This document shows positions 14,401 through 25,018 of a DNA stretch of 64,000 bases, piece by piece (position 1 is the first letter of the stretch; the number at the start of each line of letters is the position of its first letter). Origin of the DNA: Hymenolepis diminuta (taxonomy: Eukaryota > Platyhelminthes > Cestoda > Cyclophyllidea > Hymenolepididae). The notes under the pieces were generated by a model that was not told where the DNA came from, did no database searches, and saw nothing but the letters and a program-made list of their open reading frames with translations. Both the position numbers and the translations under genes were made by a program. The stretch is from the NCBI GenBank assembly GCA_900708905.1, contig CAADRB010000089.1:186001-250000 (forward strand). The letters are read 5' to 3'.

Positions 14401-17400
14401 AAAAAGGAGAAGAACTAAAGTTTAACATTATATGGTTACTTGGTAAGGGGAATTAATACATCAAGCTCTCTTTCCCCACTCAAAGGTATCGACTTACTGA
14501 CACGAAATGTACTACTGCTAAACTATATGCAAATGTTCGCGGAAAAGAGAATAACTTATGCATTATGGGAAGGATCACAGTATTCCAAATACTAAGGACT
14601 TCAACCCCTTTCAATTACTTATTTCCAAATGATTTAAAACACGTAAGAGAAAGGATAGCTAAAATGTTAATTATAAGAGCGTCAACTTCAATCATGACAT
14701 TAAAAGATGCTTATTTATATGCGCAATAATCTATCTTATACATTGAAGGCGAAGCTTATTCAACTTTGGCGGAAGCTGGTACAGTAAACATGGGAAACTC
14801 TAAAAAAACTCTCTTCACCTCTCCAGTAATTTAATAAATTAAAGTTATACATTAACAGTCGAACTGGCATAACGGATACTAATTTAAAAAGTAAGTAATT
14901 ATTGACATGAGCTTCCAAAGTGGATTTAACAATCTCCAATCGACTTGATAGGCCTCAGATATTAATAATGGTTATGTAAACTTATGAAGTTAATATTGTC
15001 ATTAAACGGCTTCTCATTCGCAGAATATTTGGCTTTCAGATTTTTTAATATGATAAGAAAAAGCTAAGTCAACGAGAGAGAGAGAGAGAATGGAATAAAT
15101 TTGTGAAATTTTACGCCGTTTAGAACTCTCCCTCTCTACCATCCTCCCAATTACGTTTACTGTGCAATGGCAACTGAGAAACGCAGAAGCAAATCATATG
15201 ATCACAGAGAAAGAAATATTAAGTTAGCACAGGAGAAGCACGATTAAGCGCCTTATTTTTAAACAAGACGTCAACAACAACAAGTGAAAGCAAGAGAAAA
15301 CATGGAATCAAAGGATTGTGTGGGTCCTTCTACTTTTGCTACTGTGACCACAGTAATGATGCTGATCGGCATGTTACTACCTATTGCAAGCTGAAATGCA
15401 CGTGAGAAAGCGAAAGAAACGTGAAAAAAGTAATTGGTGCCTCTTTGCCTTCAGACATTCTCATATTTTATGACGTTTAATTTTAAAGAAATTTGACGAT
15501 ATTAGTTTTAAGAATGGAGGTTCACATTCAGGTGTATTTTGATGATATCCCATTTCATAAGTAGGTTGTGCAATAAATCTGAGAGCGGATAAAAGCATAT
15601 AATACCACCGGGCGGTCACACCCATCCGTTCTTTAAAGTTGAAATAAAAAAATAACCATAGGCTTAAATTTGCAAATTTGATACAAACCAAACATACTTA
15701 GTTGTACTAATAAATGTGCCCTCCCCAATACCTATACCTACTTGACTAATCAGAAAATTGATAGAATAATCCCTCCAGGATTTGAAAGCTGAAGAGCTTA
15801 CGATGAAATTTACCCTCTTCCATTTAACAATGCATACTCAGTGTTTTATGCACTGATGACGCAGTAGTTAACGTGTACGTCTACTAAATCAGAGGTCACG
15901 AGATTAATGTCCATTGATGCACATCCAGTTATGTGGAGGACTGAACTCGATGATTAAGTCTATTCAACAATAGATAATAGATTAAGAGTGACTCTAGGTT
16001 ACCATCTCTCTAAGTCAAGCTTTGTAAGCGCCTTTCTTAATAGGCTAAGAATAAGAAATGCCTAAAAATGTCACCATATTTGAGCTAATTTTTGGAAAAA
16101 AACAGAAAAACTCCGAAATCTCCAACCCTTCACCCCCTTCAAATGAAACGAACTATGTAGAAGAATTAAATATTTTAGTTTGGACGATAATTTGCTAATT
16201 ACATAGACTATTAGCATTTCAGTATAATTTCTAAGCAAGAAAAAATCAAGAATCGGGCAAAATTTTGAATTATCTTAATCTCGGCTCAGATCTCGGACTT
16301 TACCCACCGAAGCTGACCCAACAGGACTTATATGAGCTGAAGTAACACAATATCTGATTTTCGACCAGTTTAAAAGGTCAACCAAAGAGTGATTAGATAT
16401 AACGTTCCTTGCCCTAACGACCCGATAATAATAAAAGTTGTTGGATTCGATTGTAGCTCACTTCAAGAAATTTCACAGGGTATTGGTTATCCGATTAATC
16501 GGGTCATATTTCATTCATTGTTCCTTTCACAAGACACAAAAATCACACACGGTGATTTATACAAGTGGATGTCACTTTCGTCACTTTATAACCTCTAAAA
16601 ATTGATTTTTAAACGTGAAACATATTGTGAGGTGACTAACAGACCTAGCACTGTAAAGTCATCAAAAAACGGGTGATCTAATGGTGCTAAGTTTGAGCAT
16701 CAAAGAGCTCATGGTAAAAATCTAGTTCTTCAATATACATAAAGATATTCAGGGATTTTATCTTTCTATGGCTATTTATGGCAGTAAAAAGTCAATTGAA
16801 CCAGCAATGGCAAATAAATATTAGGAAAAGCCCTGCTTGATAAAAAAAATGAATTATATGTGATAAACGCTCAGTAGAGTGAATGCACTTTAAAATTTTT
16901 CTTAATTTGAATTCCATTATTCTTTAGAAGTCATTCACCAGGTTCATAATATATAAACTATCAGCGAGAGCTACAAATCATAACGAATAAAACTACCTAC
17001 CTGCTGGTGTTACAAACATAATTACAAACCTTACGTTTATGTTGGTGTTATTATCAAATCTTGGTATACTAAGACCAAACCTATTCCTCCAGATAAGGAA
17101 CTCCTAAGGAAAGAATATACAATTAGAACAAAAAGAGTTATTAGTTGTAAGAAAATATTCCCAAATTGGGGCAGAGAAGCCAACGAAAGTATTATGGAAT
17201 AAAATCTTCTCGTCAGACACAATATGTTTATAAAGAAAAAATCGGCCAGGTAACCACCCTTCCTATTTTTTTGCTCTACTAGATGTTCACCTTCATATAA
17301 TTATTCCAAATGCAAGGCTGCTTTCCTGGTCCCATTAACATAGTAACAAAAATCCCTGGATTCAGTTGAAAAATATTCTAGGAGCAACGATTAGCCAACT

Positions 17401-20400
17401 AAATAGACGGAATTTTTAAATTCCTAGTTCTATTTTTTTTGGAAAACACAAAACCCATATAAAATAGTTTAGACAAATGAATGTTATTTTTATCACTTTA
17501 TACATATTAGTACATATGTATGTAATGTATGTATGTATTTATTTTTTTATTGCATAAAAAATGAATATTGAATATTGAGCGATTGTATATATTTAATTTT
17601 TTATTCTCGATTGAGTTTGAAAAATAGCACTCTATCTTTAATTCAAGGCACTTTCTTTCCTTTTATGGTTCTTCCGATGATGAAATGTTTGGGCTTATTT
17701 TTCTATACGTAGATCTCCAAGCATTCTACGTTTACTTAATATTGCACAGGCCGGTTTTGATCATAGAAAGCATACACCAGGAAGTACCTCAGTTTAGAAG
17801 AGTAAGTTGTAGATCTATGTCTCCGCCATAGCTCTACCTTCATCTCTTCAATAAGGAAAAGAAATGACTTCCAGAACTTATGAAAAAAGTAAAACTAACA
17901 TAGATCTACGAAGGATTAAAAGAATTGCATCGTTCACAATTTAAACATATGAAAGTTGTCTAACAAGGGCAGAGGATAAAAAGAAAAACCATACCAGTGC
18001 AGTGTTGCAAGCCTGATCAGAGAGAGAGATAACCTCAGACGTCACGTCTGGGCGACATAAGAAATTTGGGTGTGGTCCGATTTGATCAAGGTCCACGCAC
18101 GCCTTGACAATCGGCTTGTCTATCACCAACCGCTTGATTAACAACTGAAGTGAATTTAAGCGCACAGCTTTTAAAGACGATGACGCAATTATATGAAGCA
18201 TAGATTGTGTAATAGCAACCTACTGGAACGGGATTTCGAGCAGAGAGATAGAACTCCATATGGTTCTGTTTACCAGTTTCGAAGATACCGAAAGTTGAAC
18301 TATCACCAAAATCCTCAGCATTGTAAGTTGAAATCTATCAAAGAAAAAGAGGATAAGATATCTTCGTAAAAAATCCCCATAAGCAATATGAAAAACAGTG
18401 CAATACCTTGAGCTGGCCATTATAGATATTCACGGGCAAATAAAAGGACGATGCATTAGTATAAAAGATGAAATTAGTGGTCATTTTGCATTGAAAAGTC
18501 GCTTCCTTCGGACCTCGAAAAGTGATAGAAACTTTCGCCGAGGCTCTCAGCAATAAGTTCTCAGCCCCCGAAAGACCAGTGATCTGGATGATGATAATAA
18601 AGAGTATTATAAATCCCGTTAGGCAGTTGACCATCTTGTAGATGAGCATATAAGCGTAAGGATCTCGTGATAAAGAGTGCACAATTTAAAGGGGTCCCAG
18701 TAGTAGTAATAAGTTCATTTAATTATTAAAGTGCACATAGAGTAAATCAGCTAATAGTGAACTCACAGCCAAAACAACAAACCACAACACACACAGGTGA
18801 AGTTAATGGTCTTAAATGCTCCTCCAATTCCCTTACAATCGCTGAATTATGCCTGGGAATAGGATATTGCAAAACTTTTTTCAATGTACAGCCCACTCAT
18901 GCAATAACAAACTTAATAACTAGAATTTCCACAACTAAAAATTCTAAGTCATTTTATGCATTAATATTAAAGCGGATTATTAAAGCACAATAACGCAAAT
19001 TAATAATTGCTAAAGATTTTAGCTATTACTCATCTATTCTACCCCATAATGGGCGTAACTGCTTACGACTGCTTGATAATGTTTTAATACGCCTAATGTG
19101 AGACAGAGAAAGGGACAATATAATGGGAGTGAGAAATGCAAGCTTATCTCAAATATTTCTGCATAAGTTTAAAATAATCTATACCCCATACTTCAAATGG
19201 ATATTCAAAGTTGTTAGTGAGAGAAATCCGGTGACAAGATTGTTCCAGACATCCACAGAAAAATGACAGTTGCTGATGCTTAAACTTCAGTGATCTAAAA
19301 GACAGTGAGAAACGAAAATAATGATATTTAAACAGGCAAAGGAGTAAGAAATAAAGCAGATAAAATTGTCATTTACCTCTCTTGAGCATAAGTTATATAA
19401 TGAAAAATAATTGGTGATTGTCTTTCTACTACAACCACTACTTTGGTAGAGAAATCACCAATTTCGTCTACAATTGCAGCTGAAATAATAATAGGGAACG
19501 TTAAGTTAATAGATTGTAAGCAAACAAAATAAGTAGCGTTTGAGATATTGGATTAAGCGAGTAAAATCCTAAGTAGATAATAAGAGCTCTTAAAATGCTT
19601 TACATTCTTGTATAACAATCTTACAAGTATTTAAATATATAATAACATAGATTCATTATCACTTATAATTAAATAAAACAAAAAATGAAATTGATTAAAT
19701 ACCAAGAGGAGTTAACAAAGCACATACGATTCAACGAAACGGGTGCAATTTTTATGTTTTTAGAAGAATTTCCAGGAAAGACCAAGGAATTATAGATAAA
19801 TCTAGGGCATCTTTTCCCATCTTCTGAGTTTACCTAAAAGATAACAAGAGATTTCAAGTATTTTTCATGAAAGTAAGTGCAAAAATAGGAGAAGTGAGCC
19901 AACATGCAATATCGAGGGAGCTGTTAAACTATTGAAAGTCGTGAGACGAATATTTCTAGGGAAATCGAAATGGCAAAGAAAGTCGAAATCAAGGAGTTCT
20001 TCTTGTACATTAAATAGGCTTGCGATACATAAAAATTGTGACCTTATGAGAATAAAAACAATATTAGACCTACAATCATCAAAATTCCATTTGAATGGAA
20101 TGAGAAAGACGATTAACTTTAGGGGAAATTTACTCAGGAGAAAATTAAATATATTTCTGGGCAAATTGGGATCCCTTACTAACGTATCGGCTGGAGATAT
20201 AATTCCACAAATGCAACCTCTCAATGACTTCGAGAGTTTATTTAAAAAATTCGATTTATCCAGTCCATTGCTTCCCTGTTCAGCCAATGAAATGAATGCA
20301 TGAATAGATAGGTCATCAATTTTCGAACAGAGAGAATTTTCTGGTGACAAAAACGGAGCCTGACTTTCTTCATTCAATTCACTGTCAAACGAACGCAGAG

Positions 20401-21260
20401 ATAACTGGCATACCTACAAAAGCATATGAATTATTTAAGAATTGAGTATTACTTCAATAGGGTATAGATGTGGATCAAAGAAAGTCAAGCAAAACCGATA
20501 CTTCGTTGAAAGATCGATTCGTTCAGCTTTAAGCAGTCGTATAGCATATTTGCTAGTCGTGGAAAACCCATATACCTAGAGTGAGATTCGCATAGAGAGA
20601 AAACCAGACAGCGTACCTTGTATCTGGCTAGAGTGGAATTAGTTTCCACATATAACTCATATGCGTATGTGTTTATATGACCCACTTTATTAGGTAGTTG
20701 CCGCGGTTCAAGTGTCTAAAAAATATCATTGTCATTGAAGCATGCCATACCGCGACATTTATGGGCTTAAAGAGTAAGGTGAACGACGATGCTTGAATTG
20801 ATATAAGATAGAGAGACTGACTTGGGGATGTATTTGTAATGGTTACAACTTCATAAGCAGCAATCCCAATTTCCCTAGAACATGATGAGGTAAATAAATC
20901 AACTTACTGCTCAGTGAAATTTGCATAATTAGGCGGAAAGTTCAACTTCGAAGTATTTTCAGTTACACTAATAAACTTCTCTGATGCGTCGAACGGAAGG
21001 GTACGATTTGATAGCTCGTCATCGGGGAAAGATGTTCCCACCTAAAACGCTGTAAGAAAACAAAAGGCAAGACTACCAAACAAGTTACGCCATTTATGTG
21101 AACAGTGTACACCCCGCACCGAGAAGCTAGGCCAAGAACGTTAAAAAAATATATAGAGGTTACCTATAGCACTCGGTTGTGGACTCTGAATGAACGCATT
21201 CACAGCCAATAACGTGATTAGGCACAGCCAATATTTTACTGCATTTGGGCAATTTTGCAT
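2450..21260 (-). CDS. TMEM131: TMEM131 orthologue, about 22 exons
   Basis: In animals TMEM131 is a single-pass membrane protein of the early secretory pathway; its luminal PapD-like domains and cytoplasmic tail support collagen export. Exons (5' to 3'): 21164-21260, 21113-21126 (tentative), 20908-21041, 20751-20874, 20617-20715, 20134-20413, 19377-19479, 18795-18852, 18407-18583, 17995-18219, 12378-12588, 10859-11439, 10145-10787, 7862-8603, 5856-6489, 5694-5779, 5023-5388, 4891-4946, 3160-3498, 2562-2633, 2450-2487 (tentative). All junction phases agree. The model gives about 1,690 aa; human TMEM131 is about 1,880. Landmarks: signal peptide; PapD-like start with TNTSPSQSLYLISIQAS; NASSFYLPVNIYNGQLK; WPSILS followed by NPTDNPLLIQP; a PDF...L block; then LLRPSFEETLW just before a transmembrane helix at about residue 1163. 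The roughly 510-residue tail is Ser/Pro-rich. The 12.6-18.0 kb intron is large. The least certain parts are the 14-nt exon, the 58-nt exon and the last exon. Confidence 0.88.
2562..2633 (-). CDS. TMEM131: TMEM131 penultimate exon, duplicate of the end of the preceding exon
   Basis: This 72-nt exon, phase 1 at both ends, encodes DDLEFPSLDALLPKHLTKS followed by TVVDE. The preceding exon (3160-3498) ends DMEFPPLGTLPPKRFSRSS followed by VTDE. About 12 of 23 residues are identical, and the donor context GATGAAG/GTT is the same in both. It reads as an exon-scale internal duplication. The acceptor (TATAG) has a weak pyrimidine tract, so the exon may be optional. Confidence 0.6.
5023..6489 (-). CDS. 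TMEM131: TMEM131 exons for the transmembrane helix and cytoplasmic tail
   Basis: Three exons: 5856-6489, 5694-5779 and 5023-5388. The first begins after TTTTCAG, completes the W codon of ...EETLW, and encodes the hydrophobic FVLLFIFASNLAGIFVAASF. Basic and Ser/Thr-rich tail sequence follows. The 86-nt exon (TPRQSHGKSNGDLS...) joins phase 0 to phase 2. The third exon is Ser/Pro-rich and ends in a consensus GTATGC donor. The tail is poorly conserved between phyla, so only its position and composition support orthology there. Confidence 0.85.
6988..7050 (+). repeat. SINE-like repeat, copy 2 (fragment)
   Basis: The stretch GGACAACGTGCACGTCTATT and the following AAGTCAGATATCACATTCACC closely follow the head of the copy at 15.86 kb. 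It lies in a TMEM131 intron. A run of about 11 G follows at 7071-7081. Confidence 0.4.
12589..17994 (-). other. Large TMEM131 intron (about 5.4 kb)
   Basis: I see no further coding exon here. The flanking exons (17995-18219, phase 0 out; 12378-12588, phase 0 in) join cleanly. It holds a GA microsatellite at about 15074-15090 and a SINE-like copy at about 15855-15975. Confidence 0.55.
15855..15975 (+). repeat. SINE-like repeat, copy 3 (tRNA-like head)
   Basis: GCAGTAGTTAACGTGTACG followed by AAATCAGAGGTCACGAGATT has the order and spacing of a degenerate tRNA A box and B box. The continuation ATGCACATCCA is shared with the copy at 38.85 kb (GTGTACATCCA). Confidence 0.5.
21113..21260 (-). CDS. 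TMEM131: TMEM131 5' end: signal-peptide exon and a 14-nt microexon
   Basis: The ATG at 21258-21260 opens MQNCPNAVKYWLCLITLLAV and continues NAFIQSPQPSAI, a typical cleavable signal peptide, ending at a GTAACC donor after 21164 (phase 1). The next firm exon (20908-21041) starts in phase 0, so the two cannot join directly. A 14-nt stretch at 21113-21126, with CCTAG before and GTGTAC after, restores phase. The microexon is inference; the signal peptide is seen directly. Confidence 0.55.
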
Positions 21261-23700
21261 ATTTTCTGACTAAAAATAACCTAATAAGGTAAATTATTAC
21301 TCTAAGTATTGAAGTACAACTAAGAAAAATAATGGAAATATGGTAATTGGATTTAAATGAGTCCACATGCCAATGAATTTTTAAAATGCATTTAATAGCT
21401 TATAAAATATATGCGAAATACAATTACATCTAAATCTCAAGTAAACGGTATCTGGGACCGCTAGGACCACGCCAGATTCCGCGCAAGAAGATGATTGGTT
21501 ATACAGATGCTCTGTGAGTTTTGTGCTTCAATTGGGTAAAACGGTAAAGACATCAAGGTCTTTTTGGACTAAGGTCCAACCTTGAGTGCATCGAAAAGAA
21601 TCACAACACAAATACGTCTGTGCTCAAAGATATATTTAAATATAATCTGCAGAAATTATAACATTGCAATTTTTAAATATCAATTTCAATAATGTGTTAA
21701 AGTATTTTAAAATGATGCCAAATATACCGCATAGGGACATCAAATGGAAAATTTTTATTAGTTTATTAGTCGTTATATTATTTCAATCTTTAATGATGAA
21801 AAAATAATGAAACTATATGAATTTGATATTTTAAGTTATCATAATCTTCGTTGATTTTTTTATTTGAGAAACGGAAAAATAAAAGCACGTTCACAAAATC
21901 TCGCGGCATGGAAATCTCACGCATAAGATAATTTCTAAGATTATTTCATTAATTCCTTTCAATATTTTCTGAGAATATTACATAAACAGGATGTAAATGC
22001 TAGCTCACTTCTACTCTGATCGTGAATATCACTTTTCCACTCCATCAAATAGAAAATGTTTAGAAGTTTAATTGAAATCTTTTTGTCACATCCGTTTGCT
22101 ATGATCGGAACACTCTACTCTCTATTCTAAATTTTCATTTTTTATTTCACATTCTTAGTGTGTTGACGATCACTAATGTTTTTTAAGCTTCTCATTTCCT
22201 GTAAAATTCATATTTTGGCAGCGTTGGTCTTCCATCTGTCTCGAAGGATAACGCAATATTTAGTTTCATACATTATATCAAAGCACGGATCCACGTGGTA
22301 GGATTGTTGTTCTTCGCTATATTTCATCCACTATTCGCAATATTAAATTGATTTGATTTTTTCGATATCTTCCATAGACAAAATGATAAGGAACTTCTAA
22401 AATTAGACATTACAATCCTCAATAACATATATAAATACATACATACGTAAAAGAATAGATAGCATGAGAATCAGTAACCATGTTCTAACAAATTTATTGA
22501 AATTTATGTTTTAGGAAAAAGAGGAAACAGGAGAGTGTTGGAAACGATGTTTTAAACTGGAATTAAAAATATGTGTTATTAATTATAACAGTGCATTAAA
22601 CAATGGGCGTCAACTCGAATCTCATTTACCAACAATTCTACGCTAATTCTCTTTTATTTATCAGCTTTCAAGCTCATTAACGCAATGCTATCAAAATTTT
22701 GCAAATTCGTCCATCCAGCTATAAAAACTGACAAGGCTCTAACAAATTACTCAGACCCATGGAAATTATCTTTTACCTTGAGATAAGTTAGTCCTGTATT
22801 GTGACATTTAGCAGGCCCATTATCTTCACTAGTGTGCGGGTGCACGCTGGTGCTGGCATTTTTAAAGTAAGTCGTGACAGAAATTGCCATCGGTGTAGCG
22901 GTATTTCGATTATCAATCCATAAGAATACGACTTAATTAAATTGGTGAAATGTCTTAGAGAAATCGCGCTTCTGCTTTCTCTCACCAAGTCCCAATCGAC
23001 TTTATCCTAGCTCTATCTAATGGCCATCTATACAGAGATAATTATGCTTAATAGACCATGTGTATTATTATTTGTGAGTTCAATGTAAAAAAATTTGAAT
23101 ATTATTTCTCACAAAAGCATTTAAGCCATGCAAAACTATATTAGTATATAAATCGAATATTCGAAAACAAAATAAATACGCAGCAAATTATTGCGTTAAG
23201 AAAAATATATTTTATGTAAAAAAAGCTGTGTCGCACTGCAAGAATTCTTTTTCTTTTGAACAGATCATATGTATCAAAGTAATATGTGCTTTAACTTGGA
23301 TTCGACTGTTCACAGAGGCGAGTTAGTCCAGATTTAAAATAAAATAAAAATAAAATATTAATAGGAATTGAGCCATTTAAGAAGTCTGTTTGCTATTGAT
23401 AGTGTCTACACATTTAGTGGGTAAGTGACATTTTGACTTCTTTAGTGATTGTCCTAGTTTCAGATACAAACCTTATCAATTCCACAATATTTAAACAGAA
23501 CGCACGTTTCGTATCGTTTAAAAATGTACATTTATTACAACCGCCATGTAAATAAGCTTGTTCAAAGAAAAGTGAATTAAAAGGGGGAAAATAAAGGATC
23601 TTACTTAGAATAGTTATAACTTTTTCGCAAAATATTCCTTCTTTCTTTGTAACAGTAATTTTAACAAATATAAGTTGATTCATTTACACCGAAAAGCAAA
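21261..23700. other. Intergenic / upstream region of TMEM131
   Basis: No supportable gene. Open frames at 22788-22988 and 23414-23683 (minus) lack motifs and good splice context. The promoter and 5' untranslated exon of TMEM131 probably lie here, but no clear element can be named. Confidence 0.4.
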
Positions 23701-23729
23701 TTTAAATTTTCTAACCAATTACGTCATCA

Positions 23730-24790
23730 AATAGTTGACCAATGCCGAAAAAGCCATTCATCATTCTGACAAGATTTCCTCATTAAGTATATGATCCGTG
23801 CCACTACGCAATTTTCAAGTCCTTTATGAAGGCCGATCAAGGGAATCTCGCGAAAGAGGAAGACACCAAAACCTATTGCGTTGAATCGACAAAAACTGCC
23901 TAAATCAGGCATCTAACACAAAAGCCCAAAACACCATCTTCCTCATGGAGGATCATATTACCTAATCCACCCTAACCCGCTGCTGGTTCAAAAGTCTCAT
24001 AATTTTACTAGAAATGGCAGACTGCAAGGATCAGTCCTACATCGACGAATCCTATCAACATGCCAACCTCTTTACAAACTCTGTCGCCGTCTACTAGATT
24101 AAAATTATCAACAATAAATTACGGCCCTCGAGCTTACCAAAAGCAACACCTTCAAGGAAATTTAACACTTGCGACCTACTTGCAGTCAATGATAAATCAA
24201 ACTCCAGCATGGAACAGACGCCGAAAGAAGGGACTTCACATGTTTGAAAATCTCAATCTGGGAATCAAGCAGCCGAGCCGCCACCGACTACTGTCGACTA
24301 CTTATCTCTTGTAAACCCTAATTCTGTATTTCCTAACCTTCCTCCTGCTGTGTCCTCTAATAAAGTACATGCTTATGATATTCCTGTTCAGTCCTCCTCC
24401 GAAGATATTGTACTTCCTTTCCCTCATTCAGCCCAGTCCTCACCCCAAGATACTGTTAGCTCTATCATTCCACATTATCGTAAATCTAGACCCAAAATTT
24501 CACGCACTCGTTGGTGTCTGATTATGTACAGTAACTAATTGTCGAGAGGTTTTCTCTCTTTCGAATATCTAAGGAGGCTCTAGAAGGGGATTACCGTGGA
24601 GTTCACAAAGTTGCGAAGGCTAATCAAAGGAATCTCGCGTGGACTTAAACATTCTGGAAACTGTCATCGTACTATCGAGCGCATAGCAAACAAGTGCGGC
24701 GTGCGTGCACGTATCTTACCAGTCAATCATCGATCAGTAATCCTACAGCGTAGCGTTGATTATATTTAGTGACTAAGCCTATTGACAGTA
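23730..24790 (+). CDS. Unidentified coding-like island, possibly a decayed gene
   Basis: This is a block of higher-GC, codon-like sequence within AT-rich spacer. Three open stretches lie on the plus strand. One is at about 24012-24095, starting MADCKDQSYIDE. A Ser/Pro-rich stretch at about 24271-24538 includes PQDTVSSIIPHYRKSRPKIS. A basic stretch at about 24590-24772 contains KLRRLIKGISRGLKHSGNCH and ends in a stop. A short related phrase, RPIKGISRKRKTP, occurs near 23830. The pieces are in different frames with no fully consistent splice solution, so this may be a decayed gene or mobile-element relic. I recognise no family. Confidence 0.3.
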
Positions 24791-24799
24791 AGCCATAGT

Positions 24800-25018
24800 T
24801 TACAACAAACTATCTCCACTTAGTATCTTCTTTATTATTGCTACTTTCGGGGGCAAATTTATGCTAGAAGACTCTGTTAGAGGCTTGTTGTTCTTGCCAG
24901 CAAATCGTTAGACTTCTAAAAGGATTACTAAGGTTTAGTAAAAAGGCTCATTTGTGTAGCCTCGCTACTTACATCAGAAACTCGCGTTCGATCATTATTC
25001 TTATTGGCCGGAGCCAAA
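24800..25018. other. Spacer upstream of the glucose-6-phosphatase gene
   Basis: Nothing coding is visible. The G6PC promoter is expected in or near here, but no element can be named. Confidence 0.35.

Noticed and set aside
19932..20303. Plus-strand 123-codon frame
   Set aside because: It is a shadow of TMEM131 exon 20134-20413 and flanking intron.
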